Assembly: GCF_004327335.1 (NCBI RefSeq)
Contig: NZ_QJUO01000024.1
Span: 1 to 64,000, forward strand
Direction of reading: 5' to 3'
DNA: 64,000 nt
Origin: Stutzerimonas kirkiae
Lineage (GTDB): Bacteria > Pseudomonadota > Gammaproteobacteria > Pseudomonadales > Pseudomonadaceae
Part shown: positions 26,809-36,722 of the stretch, piece after piece
Position numbering within the stretch: the first letter of the stretch is position 1
Layout of the letters: every line of letters begins with the position of its first letter
The notes under the pieces: model-generated
Database searches by the model: none
Seen by the model: the letters and a program-made list of their open reading frames with translations, nothing else
Told to the model about the DNA's origin: nothing
Position numbers and translations under genes: made by a program

Positions 26809-27105
26809 TCAACCAAACATCTGGTAGACCTTGGCCCCGTGTACCGACTGTTTTATCTGCACCAATTCCGCGGCCAGGCGTTGCTGTTCGGCTTGGCAGC
26901 TACTGACCAGTTCGCGATAGAGGGCCTGGAGTTGCAACAGATACTCACGGGTGAGCTGATCGTCGCGCTGTGGTTCGCGCATGACTTCTTCGACGACCTG
27001 CCGGCACTGCAGGTCGAGCGCACCGATCGCTGTCCAGTCCTTCTGCTCCAACGCATGGCGCAGCGCGCCATTGGTTTGCTGCAGACGCTTCACAGATGCA
27101 TTCAT
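26809..27105 (-). CDS. fliT: FliT-type flagellar chaperone
   Basis: ATG 27105 follows TTGGAG by 8 bases. The ~98-residue helical protein (MNASVKRLQQTNGALRHALEQKDW...) has the size and amphipathic pattern of FliT/FleP, which in Pseudomonas lies directly before fleQ and after fliD-fliS. Its likely partner is the cap protein FliD. Here fliD and fliS are missing from the upstream side, where a lipoprotein gene and the ccm operon are found instead. Confidence 0.72.
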   Translation of the reverse strand: MNASVKRLQQTNGALRHALEQKDWTAIGALDLQCRQVVEEVMREPQRDDQLTREYLLQLQALYRELVSSCQAEQQRLAAELVQIKQSVHGAKVYQMFG

Positions 27106-27223
27106 GGCATTACTCCAAGGAAGATCATCCATTACCGTTGATGGCAATCACACAGTGGATGTCTTGATATCGGCGCTCGACAAACGAGCTTTAGGGGCAG
27201 GACGACAGGCCACCACCCGACGC

Positions 27224-27619
27224 TCAACGACGCCCCCTCAGGCCGGTTGGCACACTGGGCATATCGACGGCCTCCCACGGGCCATCAAGCCGGCCGGCAC
27301 AATACCAGCCATCGCGCCAGCGATAATAGAGGCGCTCCCGATAGAACACATCGCCCTCCAGCACATACACGCCGAGATCGTTGTCCCAGTGGGCATTCCC
27401 CTGCGGGGGCGGCGCGTAGCGCGGATGGCTCTTCTGGATCGAGGGTGCGCGAGGCGCGGCGACCGGGGGCGTCACCGGCGCGGGTATGGACACCGGCTCA
27501 CGCTTGCGTCCGACCGGGTCCTCAGGCTCCGGTACCCGGTCGGGCGCATAGGGATTGCTACCGCATGCCGCCAGTACGGGCAAGACGAGCAGTGCCAGGG
27601 TATTTCTCAACGCACGCAT
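27224..27619 (-). CDS. proline-rich lipoprotein of unknown function
   Basis: ATG 27619 is chosen because GGAG lies 6 bases upstream and it opens a lipoprotein signal with the lipobox LAAC (MRALRNTLALLVLPVLAACG). The mature ~115 residues are proline-rich, followed by a C-terminal module rich in Trp and Tyr (YVLEGDVFYRERLYYRWRDGWYCAG), like the small surface modules of other proteobacterial lipoproteins. It follows ccmI by 54 bases in the same direction and may be the last gene of that operon. Function is unknown. Confidence 0.75.
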   Translation of the reverse strand: MRALRNTLALLVLPVLAACGSNPYAPDRVPEPEDPVGRKREPVSIPAPVTPPVAAPRAPSIQKSHPRYAPPPQGNAHWDNDLGVYVLEGDVFYRERLYYRWRDGWYCAGRLDGPWEAVDMPSVPTGLRGRR

Positions 27620-27673
27620 AACATCTCCTCGAGCATGCCGGCCCGCCAACACTGCAAGCGACCGGGAGCGCAC

Positions 27674-28873
27674 TCACTGCGCCTCGGGCTGGTCGATCAA
27701 CAGTGTGAATGTCTTGCCAGCGGCATCCGCGGTCTTCAGCGTCTCGCCCTGACCGATCCACTCGCCCCGCATCGCATCGCCCTTGCGGGAAATACGGGCG
27801 ACCAGCCTGATTTCCTCGAAATTGGACAGTTTCAATTGCGGCATCATTGCATCTTCGTCGCCCAATGTCAGGCTCACCGGCAGTTCGGCCGCGCTCAGGC
27901 GCTTGGCCGCCAAGGGTATCGCCGGCCCCTGGGCGGCACGGGCAAAGACGAACAGGCTGTCGCCCGGGAGAACCTCATCACGCAGGGACTCGGCCAGGCT
28001 GACCTGCACCTGGAAGCGTAGCGCGGCAACGGCGGCGGTCGCCTGCGGCGGTTCACCCAGTTCTTCACGGGCACGGGCTATACCACCCTCGATGGCGCTG
28101 CGGGAAGGATCGTCCGCCGGCAACACCGCCACCAGGCGCTGCCAGAAATCGACGGCATCGGCATAACGCCGTTCTTCGTAGGCGGCGATCCCCAGCAAGC
28201 CAAGAATGGTCACTTCGGCCGGATCGCCCTGCAGCGTCTCATCGGCCAGTGCCTGCAATTGCGGCGTCCATTTGCGTTCGCCGGCGAAATACTGCGCCTG
28301 TGCCCACTGCCCGAGCAGTTGTGGCTGGCGCCCGGCCAGTTCCACGGTTCTGGCGAAGGCTGGAACCGCATCCGCGGCGCGTTCCTGGCTCATATAGGCA
28401 CGCCCGAGGAAATACCAGGCCTCGGCGGAATCGGGCTGGACCTTCACGGCACTTTCCAGGCGCGCCAGCATTTCCTCGACCGTGCGTGGCTGTTCGGCGA
28501 ACTGCCGGGCCAGTTGCAGTCGGTCACTGGCCCCCCAGTGGAGATAGAGGCCCAGCCCCAGCACGGGAACCAGCAATGCCGCCAGCAACGGCGCGGTCTT
28601 GCCCAGCCGAGCGATGGGTCGCGCGACCGACTGCTCGGTATCGCCCAGCAACTCGCGCGCGGCATCGGCGCGCCCGTCCTGCCACTGCGCCTCGCTCAGG
28701 GTGCCGCCGGCACGCTGCGCCTCCAGTTCGGCCAGACGCTCCTGGTACAGGGCGACATTCAGCGCTGTCCGGTCCTCCTCGGCCTGGGCGCGGCGCCCAC
28801 GCACGATGGGCAGCAACAGGAAAACCAGGGCCAGCGACAGCAGCAGACCCGCACAGATCCAGAAATCGATCAT
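27674..28873 (-). CDS. ccmI: cytochrome c maturation protein CcmI (CycH)
   Basis: The 399-residue protein has two membrane helices (about residues 6-24 and 93-112) flanking a cytoplasmic loop, then a periplasmic TPR domain (EAWYFLGRAYMSQERAADAVPAFART and following repeats) and a C-terminal beta domain. CcmI captures apocytochrome c and hands it to the CcmF/CcmH ligation complex. The start overlaps the ccmH stop (ATGA). The fused CcmI-1/CcmI-2 layout is that of Pseudomonas. Confidence 0.93.
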   Translation of the reverse strand: MIDFWICAGLLLSLALVFLLLPIVRGRRAQAEEDRTALNVALYQERLAELEAQRAGGTLSEAQWQDGRADAARELLGDTEQSVARPIARLGKTAPLLAALLVPVLGLGLYLHWGASDRLQLARQFAEQPRTVEEMLARLESAVKVQPDSAEAWYFLGRAYMSQERAADAVPAFARTVELAGRQPQLLGQWAQAQYFAGERKWTPQLQALADETLQGDPAEVTILGLLGIAAYEERRYADAVDFWQRLVAVLPADDPSRSAIEGGIARAREELGEPPQATAAVAALRFQVQVSLAESLRDEVLPGDSLFVFARAAQGPAIPLAAKRLSAAELPVSLTLGDEDAMMPQLKLSNFEEIRLVARISRKGDAMRGEWIGQGETLKTADAAGKTFTLLIDQPEAQ

Positions 28874-29343
28874 GGTTCTTTGTTATCCAGCAGCGAAGCG
28901 AGGCGTTCACGTTCAGCCTCGGAAAGAGCATTGCCAGGCGCATCGGCTACGGTACGCCGGCGCCGCACGAGGATCACCGCCAACACCGCGAAGCCGGCCA
29001 GCAGGAGCGCGCCGGGGCCGTACCAGAGCAGCAGGGTCTTGTCGTTGAGCGGCGGCCGGTAGAGCACGAAGTCGCCGTAGCGGGCGACCAGGAAGTCGAC
29101 GATCTGCTCGTTGCTCTTGCCTTCCTCCAGCATGCGGAAGATTTCCTGACGCAGGTCCATGGCGATCGGCGCATTGGAGTCGGCGATATTCTGGTTCTGG
29201 CATTTCGGGCAGCGCAGTTCCTCGACCAGCGTGCGATAGCGCGCCCGCTCGGCCTCGTCGCGGAACTCGTAGGCGTCGATGGCCGCCTGGGCCGTGGCGG
29301 CCAAGGAAGCCCCCAGCAGCAGTACAGCGATGAGTTTCTTCAT
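28870..29343 (-). CDS. ccmH: cytochrome c maturation thiol protein CcmH (CcmL)
   Basis: ATG 29343 starts a 157-residue protein with a Sec signal peptide (cleavage after AQA), the apocytochrome-reducing motif RCPKCQNQNI, and one C-terminal membrane helix. It keeps the heme-binding cysteines of apocytochrome reduced for ligation. It is shorter than E. coli CcmH because the TPR part is a separate gene (ccmI). It overlaps both neighbours by four bases. Confidence 0.94.
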   Translation of the reverse strand: MKKLIAVLLLGASLAATAQAAIDAYEFRDEAERARYRTLVEELRCPKCQNQNIADSNAPIAMDLRQEIFRMLEEGKSNEQIVDFLVARYGDFVLYRPPLNDKTLLLWYGPGALLLAGFAVLAVILVRRRRTVADAPGNALSEAERERLASLLDNKEP

Positions 29344-29867
29344 TCGTCCACCAGTTGCTGGTACAGCGGCGCCAATTGCTCGCGCCAGACACGCTCGTCG
29401 ATGACCCCGACGAACTTGTGGCGGATGATTCCCTGGCGGTCGATCAGGAAGGTTTCCGGCGCCCCGTAGACGCCCAGGTCCATCCCCAGGCTGCCACTCT
29501 CGTCGCGCACATTGAGCTGGTAGGGGTCGTGGAACTCGCGCAGCCATTGGATGGCATCGGCGTTGACGTCCTTGTAGTCGATGCCGTAGATGGTGACGCC
29601 CTGTTCCGCCAGGCGATTGAGTACCGGATGCTCGACCTTGCAGGCCACGCACCAGGTCGCCCAGACATTCACCAGCGCCGGCCCCTTGAAGTCGGCGGTA
29701 CGGATCGAGCGCTGCTCATCCTCGACCGAAGGCAAGGTGAATTCCGGCAGCGGCTTGCCGATCAGAGCCGACGGCAGCGCCGACGGATCGAGAAACAGCC
29801 CCCGGTAAAGGAAGACCGCCACGACCAGGAACAGCGCCAGCGGCAGCAGTAACATCAAGCGCTTCAT
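29340..29867 (-). CDS. ccmG: thiol:disulfide interchange protein CcmG (DsbE)
   Basis: ATG 29867 (MKRLMLLLPLALFLVV) starts the 175-residue protein. It has an N-terminal membrane anchor and a periplasmic thioredoxin domain with the redox motif WCVAC and the family's GVYGAPETFLID segment. It passes reductant from CcdA/DsbD to CcmH. The stop overlaps the ccmH start (ATGA). Confidence 0.94.
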   Translation of the reverse strand: MKRLMLLLPLALFLVVAVFLYRGLFLDPSALPSALIGKPLPEFTLPSVEDEQRSIRTADFKGPALVNVWATWCVACKVEHPVLNRLAEQGVTIYGIDYKDVNADAIQWLREFHDPYQLNVRDESGSLGMDLGVYGAPETFLIDRQGIIRHKFVGVIDERVWREQLAPLYQQLVDE

Positions 29868-29868
29868 C

Positions 29869-31842
29869 TCATGCCCCCTGCGCGGCAAGGCCCAGCGCCT
29901 CGCGTACACGTGTTTTCACCTTGACCCGATAACGGCGATCACTGGCGGCCAAGGCCCCACCCAGTGCCATCATCAGCCCCCCAAGCCAGATCCAGCGCAC
30001 GAACGGCTTGATATGCACACGCACCGCCCAGGCGCCATCCTCCAGCGGCTCGCCCAGCGCCACATAGAGGTCGCGGGTGAAGCCGGCATCGATGCCGGCC
30101 TCGGTCATCGGCATCTGCTGCACGGTATACAGGCGCTTCTCCGGGTGCAGCACGGTGACCTCGCGCGCGCCGTCGAGGACGCGGATGGTCGCCTTGTCGG
30201 AAGTGAAGTTCGGCCCTTCATGGTGCTGCGCGCCTTCGAACACGAAACGGTAGCCGCCCAGTTCCAGGGATTCGCCGGGCGCCAGGCGCAGGTCGCGCTC
30301 GACGCTTTGCTGGCTGGTCAGCACGATACCGATGGCACAGGCGGCGATTCCCAGGTGTGCCAGTTGCATGCCCCAGTAGCTCGGGGCAAGGCTGCGTACA
30401 CCCTTGAACAGGCCCTTGTGGCGGGTCTTGTCGAGCAGGTCGCGCAGGCAGGCCAGTACCACCCAGACCGACAGCAGGCAGACCGCCAGCACCGCCCAAT
30501 GGAAGTCGCCCAGCAGCAGCGAGCCGAGCAAGCCCAGCACGGCACTGCCGATCAGCACCGGTGCCAGCATCCCCAGCAGCCATTTCAGCGGAGTGTCCTT
30601 CCAGCGCACCAGTACGCCGATCGCCAGCGTCAGCATCAGCGCCGCCATCAGCGGCAGGAACATCGCGTTGAAGTACGGCGGGCCGACCGACAGCTTGGCC
30701 CCGGACAGCGCATCCAGCAGCAGCGGGTAGAGCGTGCCCAGCAGGATCATCGCGGTGGCCACCACCAGCAGCAGGTTGTTCACCAGCAGCAGGGTTTCCC
30801 GCGACCAGAGGCCGAAGCCCACCTGGCTCTTGACCACCGGCGCGCGCAACGCGAACAGCGCCAGCGAACCACCGACCACCAGCAACAGGAAACCGAGGAT
30901 GAACACCCCGCGCTCCGGATCGGTGGCGAAGGCATGCACCGAGGTGAGCACGCCGGAACGCACCAGGAAGGTGCCCAGCAGGCTCAGGGAAAAAGCGGCG
31001 ATGGCCAGCAGCACTGTCCAGCTCTTGAACACGCCGCGCTTTTCCGTGACCGCCAGCGAATGGATCAGCGCGGTGCCCACCAGCCAGGGCATGAAGGAGG
31101 CATTCTCCACCGGGTCCCAGAACCACCAGCCGCCCCAGCCCAGCTCGTAGTAGGCCCACCAGGAGCCGAGGGCGATGCCCAGCCCGAGGAAAGCCCAGGC
31201 GACCAGCGTCCAGGGCCGCGACCAGCGCGCCCAGGCGGCGTCCAGGCGCCCGCCGAGCAGCGCCGCGATGGCGAAGGCGAAGGCCACGGAGAAGCCCACG
31301 TAGCCCATGTAGAGCATCGGCGGGTGCACGATCAGGCCGAAATCCTGCAGCAGCGGGTTGAGGTCGCGACCATCCAGTGGCGCATTCGGCAACAGGCGCT
31401 CGAACGGGTTGGAGGTGACGATCAGGAACAGCAGGAAGCCGATGCTGATCAGCCCCATCACCCCCAGCACCCTGGCCAGCATGTCCTCCGGCAACTGCCG
31501 CGAGAAGATCGCCACGGCAAAGGTCCAGCCGGACAGGATGAATGCCCACAGCAGCAACGACCCCTCGTGCGCACCCCATACCGCACTGAACTTGTAGTAC
31601 CAGGGCAAGGCGCTGTTGGAGTTGCCGGCCACGTAGGCGACCGAGAAATCGTCCACCATGAAGGCATAGGTCAGGCAGAGAAAGGCGAAACCCAGGAAAG
31701 CGAACTGCCCCCAGGCGGCCGGCTGCGCCAGGCCCATCCACAGGCGATCGCCACGCCAGGCGCCGATCAGCGGGAAGATCGCCTGCACCACGGCCAGGCA
31801 CAGGGCCAGGATCATCGCCAGATGGCCAAGCTCGGGAATCAT
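29869..31842 (-). CDS. ccmF: heme lyase CcmF
   Basis: The 657-residue polytopic membrane protein has the tryptophan-rich heme-handling motif [18 protein letters not shown] and the conserved [18 protein letters not shown] segment near the N terminus. It attaches heme from CcmE to apocytochrome c with CcmH and CcmI. ATG 31842 overlaps the ccmE stop. Length matches the family. Confidence 0.95.
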   Translation of the reverse strand: MIPELGHLAMILALCLAVVQAIFPLIGAWRGDRLWMGLAQPAAWGQFAFLGFAFLCLTYAFMVDDFSVAYVAGNSNSALPWYYKFSAVWGAHEGSLLLWAFILSGWTFAVAIFSRQLPEDMLARVLGVMGLISIGFLLFLIVTSNPFERLLPNAPLDGRDLNPLLQDFGLIVHPPMLYMGYVGFSVAFAFAIAALLGGRLDAAWARWSRPWTLVAWAFLGLGIALGSWWAYYELGWGGWWFWDPVENASFMPWLVGTALIHSLAVTEKRGVFKSWTVLLAIAAFSLSLLGTFLVRSGVLTSVHAFATDPERGVFILGFLLLVVGGSLALFALRAPVVKSQVGFGLWSRETLLLVNNLLLVVATAMILLGTLYPLLLDALSGAKLSVGPPYFNAMFLPLMAALMLTLAIGVLVRWKDTPLKWLLGMLAPVLIGSAVLGLLGSLLLGDFHWAVLAVCLLSVWVVLACLRDLLDKTRHKGLFKGVRSLAPSYWGMQLAHLGIAACAIGIVLTSQQSVERDLRLAPGESLELGGYRFVFEGAQHHEGPNFTSDKATIRVLDGAREVTVLHPEKRLYTVQQMPMTEAGIDAGFTRDLYVALGEPLEDGAWAVRVHIKPFVRWIWLGGLMMALGGALAASDRRYRVKVKTRVREALGLAAQGA

Positions 31843-32315
31843 TGCACGGCCTCCTGGCGGTTGGCGGTGGCGGCATCGTGTTGTTGCTTCATGCCACTTT
31901 TCTCCAGCGCCTGCATCACTTCCGGCGGCATGTAGTTCTCATCGTGCTTGGCCAGCACTTCGTCGGCGACCAGCACGCCCTGGTCGTCCACCCGGCCCAG
32001 GGCGACGATGCCCTGCCCTTCGCGGAACAGGTCGGGCAGGATGCCCTGGTAGCGGATATTCACCGAGGCCGCGCCATCGGTGACACGGAAATCGACCGTC
32101 AGTGAGTCGCTACTGCGCTTGAGCGAGCCCGCCTCGACCAGCCCGCCGGCACGGATCCTCGTTCCCACGGGCGCTTCGCCACCGGCGATCTGCGTCGGGG
32201 TATAGAACAGGTTGATGTTCTGCTGCAGCGCCGTCAGGGCCAGGGCCACGGCGATGGATACACCGGCGAGTATCGCCAGCACGATGAACAGGCGCTTCTT
32301 GCGTACAGGATTCAC
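31839..32315 (-). CDS. ccmE: periplasmic heme chaperone CcmE
   Basis: The 158-residue protein has one N-terminal anchor and an OB-fold domain with the heme-attachment histidine and tyrosine in [11 protein letters not shown]. It accepts heme from the CcmABCD complex and carries it to CcmF. Overlaps of four bases on both sides show tight translational coupling. Confidence 0.95.
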   Translation of the reverse strand: MNPVRKKRLFIVLAILAGVSIAVALALTALQQNINLFYTPTQIAGGEAPVGTRIRAGGLVEAGSLKRSSDSLTVDFRVTDGAASVNIRYQGILPDLFREGQGIVALGRVDDQGVLVADEVLAKHDENYMPPEVMQALEKSGMKQQHDAATANRQEAVQ

Positions 32316-32488
32316 TTCATTTCCTCCCGGCGCAGACGGCGCGCCTCATCCCGCAGGTAACGCCTGCGCGCCAGCAACGGCAGGGTCACATTCAGGGCCA
32401 GCACGGCCAGGCTGACGCCATAGGCCGCCCACACATACACGCCATGGGTGCCCATGGCGACGAACTCGGCAAACGACGAAAAATTCAT
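32312..32488 (-). CDS. ccmD: heme exporter subunit CcmD
   Basis: The 58-residue protein is too short for most gene lists. It has one membrane helix (about residues 17-38) and a strongly basic tail ([16 protein letters not shown]), as expected for CcmD. It stabilises CcmE binding to CcmC. It overlaps ccmC and ccmE by four bases each. Confidence 0.93.
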   Translation of the reverse strand: MNFSSFAEFVAMGTHGVYVWAAYGVSLAVLALNVTLPLLARRRYLRDEARRLRREEMK

Positions 32489-33240
32489 CCGCGCTTCTCC
32501 ACCTGTGCCGCGACCTCGGCCCTGGCCCAACTGCTGCGCGCCTCCCGCCGCAGCACCTCGAGGCGCATGCGCACGAGCAGCACGGCGCCGAAGAACAGAT
32601 AGAAGCCGAGCACCATGACCAGCAGCGGCAGCCACATCTCGACGGGCATGGCCGGCTTTTCCGTCACGCTGAAGGTGGCAGGCTGGTGCAGGGTGTTCCA
32701 CCACTCCACCGAGTACTTGATGATCGGGATATTCACCACACCGACGATGGCCAGCACCGCACAGGCCCGCGCCGCGCTCTCGCGGTTACTGATGGCCTGG
32801 CCCAGGGCGATGACGCCGAAGTACAGGAACAGCAGGATCAGCATCGAGGTCAGGCGCGCATCCCAGACCCACCAGGCGCCCCAGGTCGGCTTGCCCCAGA
32901 CTGCACCGGTGAACAGGGCGATGAAGGTCATCCAGGCGCCGATCGGCGCCGCCTGCTGCAGGGCGACATCGGCCAGTTTCATCTTCCACACCAGCCCGAC
33001 CAGCCCGGCGACCGCCAGCATGACGTAGATCGACTGGGCCAGGAACGCCGCCGGCACATGGATATAGATGATGCGGAAACTATTGCCTTGCTGGTAATCC
33101 TGCGGCGCGAACGCCAGCCCCCAGACCGTGCCGACGACGATCAGCAGCACAGCGGCCCAGGCCAGCCAGGGCAGCCAGCGCCCACTGATCCCATAGAACC
33201 ACTTAGGCGAACCCAGTTTGTGAAACCATGTCCAGTTCAT
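32485..33240 (-). CDS. ccmC: heme transporter CcmC
   Basis: The start [17 protein letters not shown] at 33240 matches Pseudomonas CcmC; an in-frame ATG at 33261 would add seven residues. The ~251-residue protein has six membrane helices and the WWD signature [19 protein letters not shown]. It loads heme onto CcmE together with CcmAB and CcmD. Confidence 0.94.
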   Translation of the reverse strand: MNWTWFHKLGSPKWFYGISGRWLPWLAWAAVLLIVVGTVWGLAFAPQDYQQGNSFRIIYIHVPAAFLAQSIYVMLAVAGLVGLVWKMKLADVALQQAAPIGAWMTFIALFTGAVWGKPTWGAWWVWDARLTSMLILLFLYFGVIALGQAISNRESAARACAVLAIVGVVNIPIIKYSVEWWNTLHQPATFSVTEKPAMPVEMWLPLLVMVLGFYLFFGAVLLVRMRLEVLRREARSSWARAEVAAQVEKRG

Positions 33241-33327
33241 CGGATGACTCATCATTGTCATGAGGCCCGCACGGACGGGCCCCGGCTAATCGCATGGTCG
33301 GGCCGAGCATGACCCGACCTCATTCTT

Positions 33328-34005
33328 TTATTCGCCGATGCTGATCTTCAGCCCGGCGGCTATGGCAAAGGGTGCCAGGGTAACCGCAAGCGCGGTCAGG
33401 CTGGCCAGCCACAACAGATAGCCGGCTGCCGGCAATCCTTGCAGGGCTGCCTGCAATGCCCCGCTGCCCAAGATCAACACGGGGATGTAGAGCGGCAGGA
33501 TCAGCAGCGCCAGCAGCAACCCACCGCGCTTCAGACCGACCGTCAGGGCGGCGCCCACCGCCCCCAGCAGGCTCAGGACCGGAGTCCCGAGCAGCAATGA
33601 AAACAGCAGGACCGGGATCGTCGGCAACGGCAACCCCAGCATGAGCCCAAGCAGTGGCGCCAGCAATACCAGCGCCATACCGGAAAAGGCCCAGTGTGCC
33701 AGCACCTTGGCGAGCACCAGAAGCGCCAGCGGGTGCGGCGAAACGACCCACTGCTCCAGCGAGCCATCCTCGAAATCGCTGCGGAACAGCCCGTCCAGAG
33801 AGAGCAGCACGGCCAACAGTGCCGCCACCCAGACCAGCCCTGGGGAAATCGTTTGCAACAGTTGCGACTCCGGCCCCACCGCCAGGGGAAACAGCGCGAT
33901 GACGATGGCGAAGAACACCAGCGGGTTGGCCAGCTCCGCAGGGCGACGGCACAACAGGCGCGCCTCGCGCACCAGCAGCCGGTAGAACACCGAGGAAGAC
34001 GGCAT
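33328..34005 (-). CDS. ccmB: heme exporter permease CcmB
   Basis: ATG 34005 overlaps the ccmA stop (ATGA), which decides the start. The 225-residue permease has six hydrophobic segments and the family features LVREARLLCRRPAE and RSDFEDGSLEQW. It pairs with CcmA in the ABC module that releases holo-CcmE from CcmCD. Confidence 0.94.
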   Translation of the reverse strand: MPSSSVFYRLLVREARLLCRRPAELANPLVFFAIVIALFPLAVGPESQLLQTISPGLVWVAALLAVLLSLDGLFRSDFEDGSLEQWVVSPHPLALLVLAKVLAHWAFSGMALVLLAPLLGLMLGLPLPTIPVLLFSLLLGTPVLSLLGAVGAALTVGLKRGGLLLALLILPLYIPVLILGSGALQAALQGLPAAGYLLWLASLTALAVTLAPFAIAAGLKISIGE

Positions 34006-34649
34006 CAGCCCTGCCCTCCACGGCCGCACCCCAGTTCCAGCACCCGGTAGCCTTCAGGGCGCAGCCCCAGGCTGTGGTGCGTGGTCAGCACCACCATGCC
34101 GCCGGCATGGCAGTGATCGGCCAGATGCGCTTCCAGTTGTGCGACACCCTGCCGGTCGAGCGCGGTGAAAGGCTCGTCGAGCACCCACAAGGGCGCCGGG
34201 TTCAAATAGAGCCGCGCCAGCGCCACGCGTCGCTGTTGCCCTGCGGACAGGGTATGGCAGGGCACATCCTCGAAGCCGCGCAGGCCGACCGCCGCCAATG
34301 CGGACCAGATGGCTTCGCGGCTGGCCGCCTGGTGCAGCGCGGCCAGCCAGGCCAGGTTCTCTTCGGGGCTGAGCAGCCCCTTGATGCCCGCCGCATGGCC
34401 GATCCACAGCAGATTGCGCGCCAGGTCGCCGCGCTGGCTATGCAGGGTGCGCCCCTTGAGCCGCACCTCCCCGGAGGTCGGCGGCATCAGCCCGCAGAGC
34501 AGACGTAGCAGGCTGGTCTTGCCACTGCCATTGGGTCCGGCTATCTGCAGCATGTCGCCGGGAGACAGATTCAGCTCGAGTCCCTCGAACAAAAGGCGCC
34601 AATCCCGCTCACAAGAGAGCGCTACAGCTTCGAGAAAGGGACTGGACAC
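34005..34649 (-). CDS. ccmA: cytochrome c biogenesis ATPase CcmA
   Basis: GTG 34649 is preferred because AGGAG lies about 10 bases upstream and the sequence [20 protein letters not shown] matches Pseudomonas CcmA starts; a TTG at 34667 is the alternative. The ~214-residue ABC ATPase has Walker [10 protein letters not shown], the signature LSAGQQRR and Walker [13 protein letters not shown]. It is the first gene of the nine-gene ccm operon, which runs to ccmI. Confidence 0.94.
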   Translation of the reverse strand: MSSPFLEAVALSCERDWRLLFEGLELNLSPGDMLQIAGPNGSGKTSLLRLLCGLMPPTSGEVRLKGRTLHSQRGDLARNLLWIGHAAGIKGLLSPEENLAWLAALHQAASREAIWSALAAVGLRGFEDVPCHTLSAGQQRRVALARLYLNPAPLWVLDEPFTALDRQGVAQLEAHLADHCHAGGMVVLTTHHSLGLRPEGYRVLELGCGRGGQG

Positions 34650-34785
34650 GACTGGCGGGCTCCTCAAGACGGGGAAGGCCCTGCCGCTATAAACTGCGAC
34701 AAGCCCCGGGCGGGCGGATTATACATGGCATCCCATGCCGCCGAGCCCCATGCCCCCAAAAGGTTGTAAGAGCGTTTAAGCAAAG

Positions 34786-36327
34786 ATGACCGAGATCAAC
34801 ACTATCCCGACCAGCGCCACCGGCCAGGTCGTCCGGACCGCCTCCGTGGCCCCCGAAACGGCCCTGCGCCTGTTGCAGACGCAAACCCTGCTGGCCATCG
34901 GGGAAAGCGCCGAGGCGGAAATCATCTCGGTCAGGCAGACACAGACGCAAACTCAGGCGCAGAACTTCGACATGACCCTGCGCCTGACCCTGCCCAGTGG
35001 CCAGCAGGCCACCCTGGAAGCCAGCGCCGGCAAGCCGCTGTCCCTGGGCACCGGCTTCACCGTCACCGCCCAGGCCGACAGCCGCCTGCAGGCCACCCTG
35101 CTGCCGGACAGCCGCCAGCCCGCCAGCAGCATCGACCTGAGCCGCCTGCCCGTGGGCAGTACCGTGCAGGCCAGGGTGATCGCCAGCCAGGCACAACCGG
35201 TCAATAATGGCCAGCCGACCTACAAGGCCGTGATCAGCCTGCTGGAACCCTCCTTCGCCGGGCAGAAACTGGTCGTCGAGTCCAGCAGCCCCTTGTCCTC
35301 TGGCAGCCTGCTCACCCTGCAGGTCCAGGGTAGCCAGTCACTGTCGCTGGTGCCCCTCAACGGACGCATCGAGCAATGGTTGCTCGGCCAGCAGCTCGAC
35401 GCTCAACTGGCACGCCAGGCACCGACCCAGGAATTGCTCAAGGCACTACAGAACCTGACTGGCGGCCTGCCGGGCAACCTGCAGGCCGCCAGTGAGAAAC
35501 TGCTCGGCCTGCTGCCCGACCTGCAGCAACTGAGCGACCCCAAGACACTCGCCCAGGCCCTCGCCCGCAGTGGCGTATTCCTCGAGGCCAGGCTCATGGC
35601 CGGCCAGCCCCAGGGGCTGCCAGGCGACATCAAGGCGGCCCTGCTGCGCCTGATCGCGCAACTGCCGAATACACCGGGCAGCACGCCGATGGCCAGCGCC
35701 CAGGTGGGCGCTGCGCTGGGGCAGGCCCTGCCCGCCTTCGCCCGCTCCACACTGGGCGCCCTTGGCCAGGCGGAGCAACGCCAACTGGCGCTGGACTTCC
35801 CGCTGAAAGGCCGCCTGCAAATAAACAGCGATGGCGAGGCCGACCTGGAGGTATTGCTGAAACTGGCCGCCGCCGCCATCTCCCGGCTGCAGACCCATCA
35901 GTTATCCAGCCTCGCCCAGACCACCACCAGCAACGACGGCACGCAGCTCACCACCTGGCAACTGGAACTGCCCATGCGCGACCAGCGCGATATCGTGCCG
36001 CTGCAAATCAAGCTGCAACGGGAAGAGAAGCACCATCGGGATCAACAGGAAAAAAACGATCCCCTGTGGAAAGTCGACCTGGCCTTCGATATCGCCCCGC
36101 TCGGCCCCCTGCAGGTGCAGGCACAACTGTACAGAGGTAGCATTTCCAGCCAGATATGGGCTGAACAGGCACAGACCGCGCAACTGGTCGACCATGAACT
36201 GGGGCACCTGCGCGAGCGGCTGCTAGCCGGTGGGCTGGTCGTGGGAGAACTCAGTTGCCAGCGCGGCACGCCCCCGCAAGGCCCGCGCACCGCGGTTGAA
36301 CAACGCTTCGTGGATGAACGCGCATGA
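34786..36327 (+). CDS. fliK: flagellar hook-length control protein FliK-like
   Basis: The 513-residue protein is rich in Gln, Ala, Leu and Ser, with a disordered N-terminal half and a C-terminal Flg_hook-type domain (WKVDLAFDIAPLGPLQVQAQLYRGSISSQIWAEQ) as in FliK. FliK measures hook length and switches FlhB substrate specificity. It is divergent from ccmA and overlaps the next gene, an FlhB C-domain homologue, by four bases. That pairing fits the FliK-FlhB interaction. It is the FliK-like gene of the ccm-side cluster; another FliK may exist elsewhere. Confidence 0.78.
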   Translation: MTEINTIPTSATGQVVRTASVAPETALRLLQTQTLLAIGESAEAEIISVRQTQTQTQAQNFDMTLRLTLPSGQQATLEASAGKPLSLGTGFTVTAQADSRLQATLLPDSRQPASSIDLSRLPVGSTVQARVIASQAQPVNNGQPTYKAVISLLEPSFAGQKLVVESSSPLSSGSLLTLQVQGSQSLSLVPLNGRIEQWLLGQQLDAQLARQAPTQELLKALQNLTGGLPGNLQAASEKLLGLLPDLQQLSDPKTLAQALARSGVFLEARLMAGQPQGLPGDIKAALLRLIAQLPNTPGSTPMASAQVGAALGQALPAFARSTLGALGQAEQRQLALDFPLKGRLQINSDGEADLEVLLKLAAAAISRLQTHQLSSLAQTTTSNDGTQLTTWQLELPMRDQRDIVPLQIKLQREEKHHRDQQEKNDPLWKVDLAFDIAPLGPLQVQAQLYRGSISSQIWAEQAQTAQLVDHELGHLRERLLAGGLVVGELSCQRGTPPQGPRTAVEQRFVDERA

Positions 36328-36650
36328 ACACACAACGCCAGGCCATAGCGCTGAGTTATGACGGAATCCAGACCCCGACCCTGACAGCCAAGGGCGATGA
36401 CCAGCTCGCGGAAGAAATCCTGGCGATCGCCCGCGAGCACGAAGTGCCCATCTACGAAAACGCCGAGCTGGTAAAACTGCTGGCACGCCTGGAACTGGGC
36501 GATGCCATTCCGGAAGCGCTGTATCGCACCATTGCCGAAATCATCGCTTTCGCCTGGTACCTGAAGGGCAAGCACCCGGACGGTTTCGACGCCTCGCCGG
36601 CGGAGGCGGAGCCGTTGCTACGGCTGGAAGGCCCCGGCGAAAAGACATGA
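36324..36650 (+). CDS. FlhB C-terminal-domain protein (FlhX-like)
   Basis: The 108-residue protein corresponds to the cytoplasmic switch domain of FlhB/EscU proteins (AIALSYDGIQTPTLTAKGDDQLAEEILAIAREHEVPIYENAELVKLLARLELGDAIPEALY). The NPTH autocleavage motif of full FlhB is not present. Stand-alone copies of this domain can partly replace the FlhB C-domain in other bacteria. It overlaps the fliK-like gene. A heptamer repeat array starts at the base after its stop codon. Confidence 0.85.
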   Translation: MNTQRQAIALSYDGIQTPTLTAKGDDQLAEEILAIAREHEVPIYENAELVKLLARLELGDAIPEALYRTIAEIIAFAWYLKGKHPDGFDASPAEAEPLLRLEGPGEKT

Positions 36651-36719
36651 AGGCTTGAGGCTTGAGGCTTGAGGCTTGAGGCTTGAGGCTTGAGGCTTGA
36701 GGCTTGAGGCTTGAGGCTT
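36651..36719. repeat. tandem array of the heptamer AGGCTTG (9.9 copies)
   Basis: AGGCTTG is repeated without interruption or mismatch from the first base after the stop codon. The array is followed by the family E repeat. A second array of the same heptamer lies at 63260-63301, also followed by a family E-like sequence. Confidence 0.95.
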
Positions 36720-36722
36720 CAT

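Noticed and set aside
30013-31935. 640-codon plus-strand open frame
   Set aside because: It is antisense to ccmF, which has clear membrane and WWD motifs.
36651-36719. Possible CRISPR-like array
   Set aside because: The units are 7 bp head-to-tail without spacers, and no cas genes are near; it is a simple tandem repeat.
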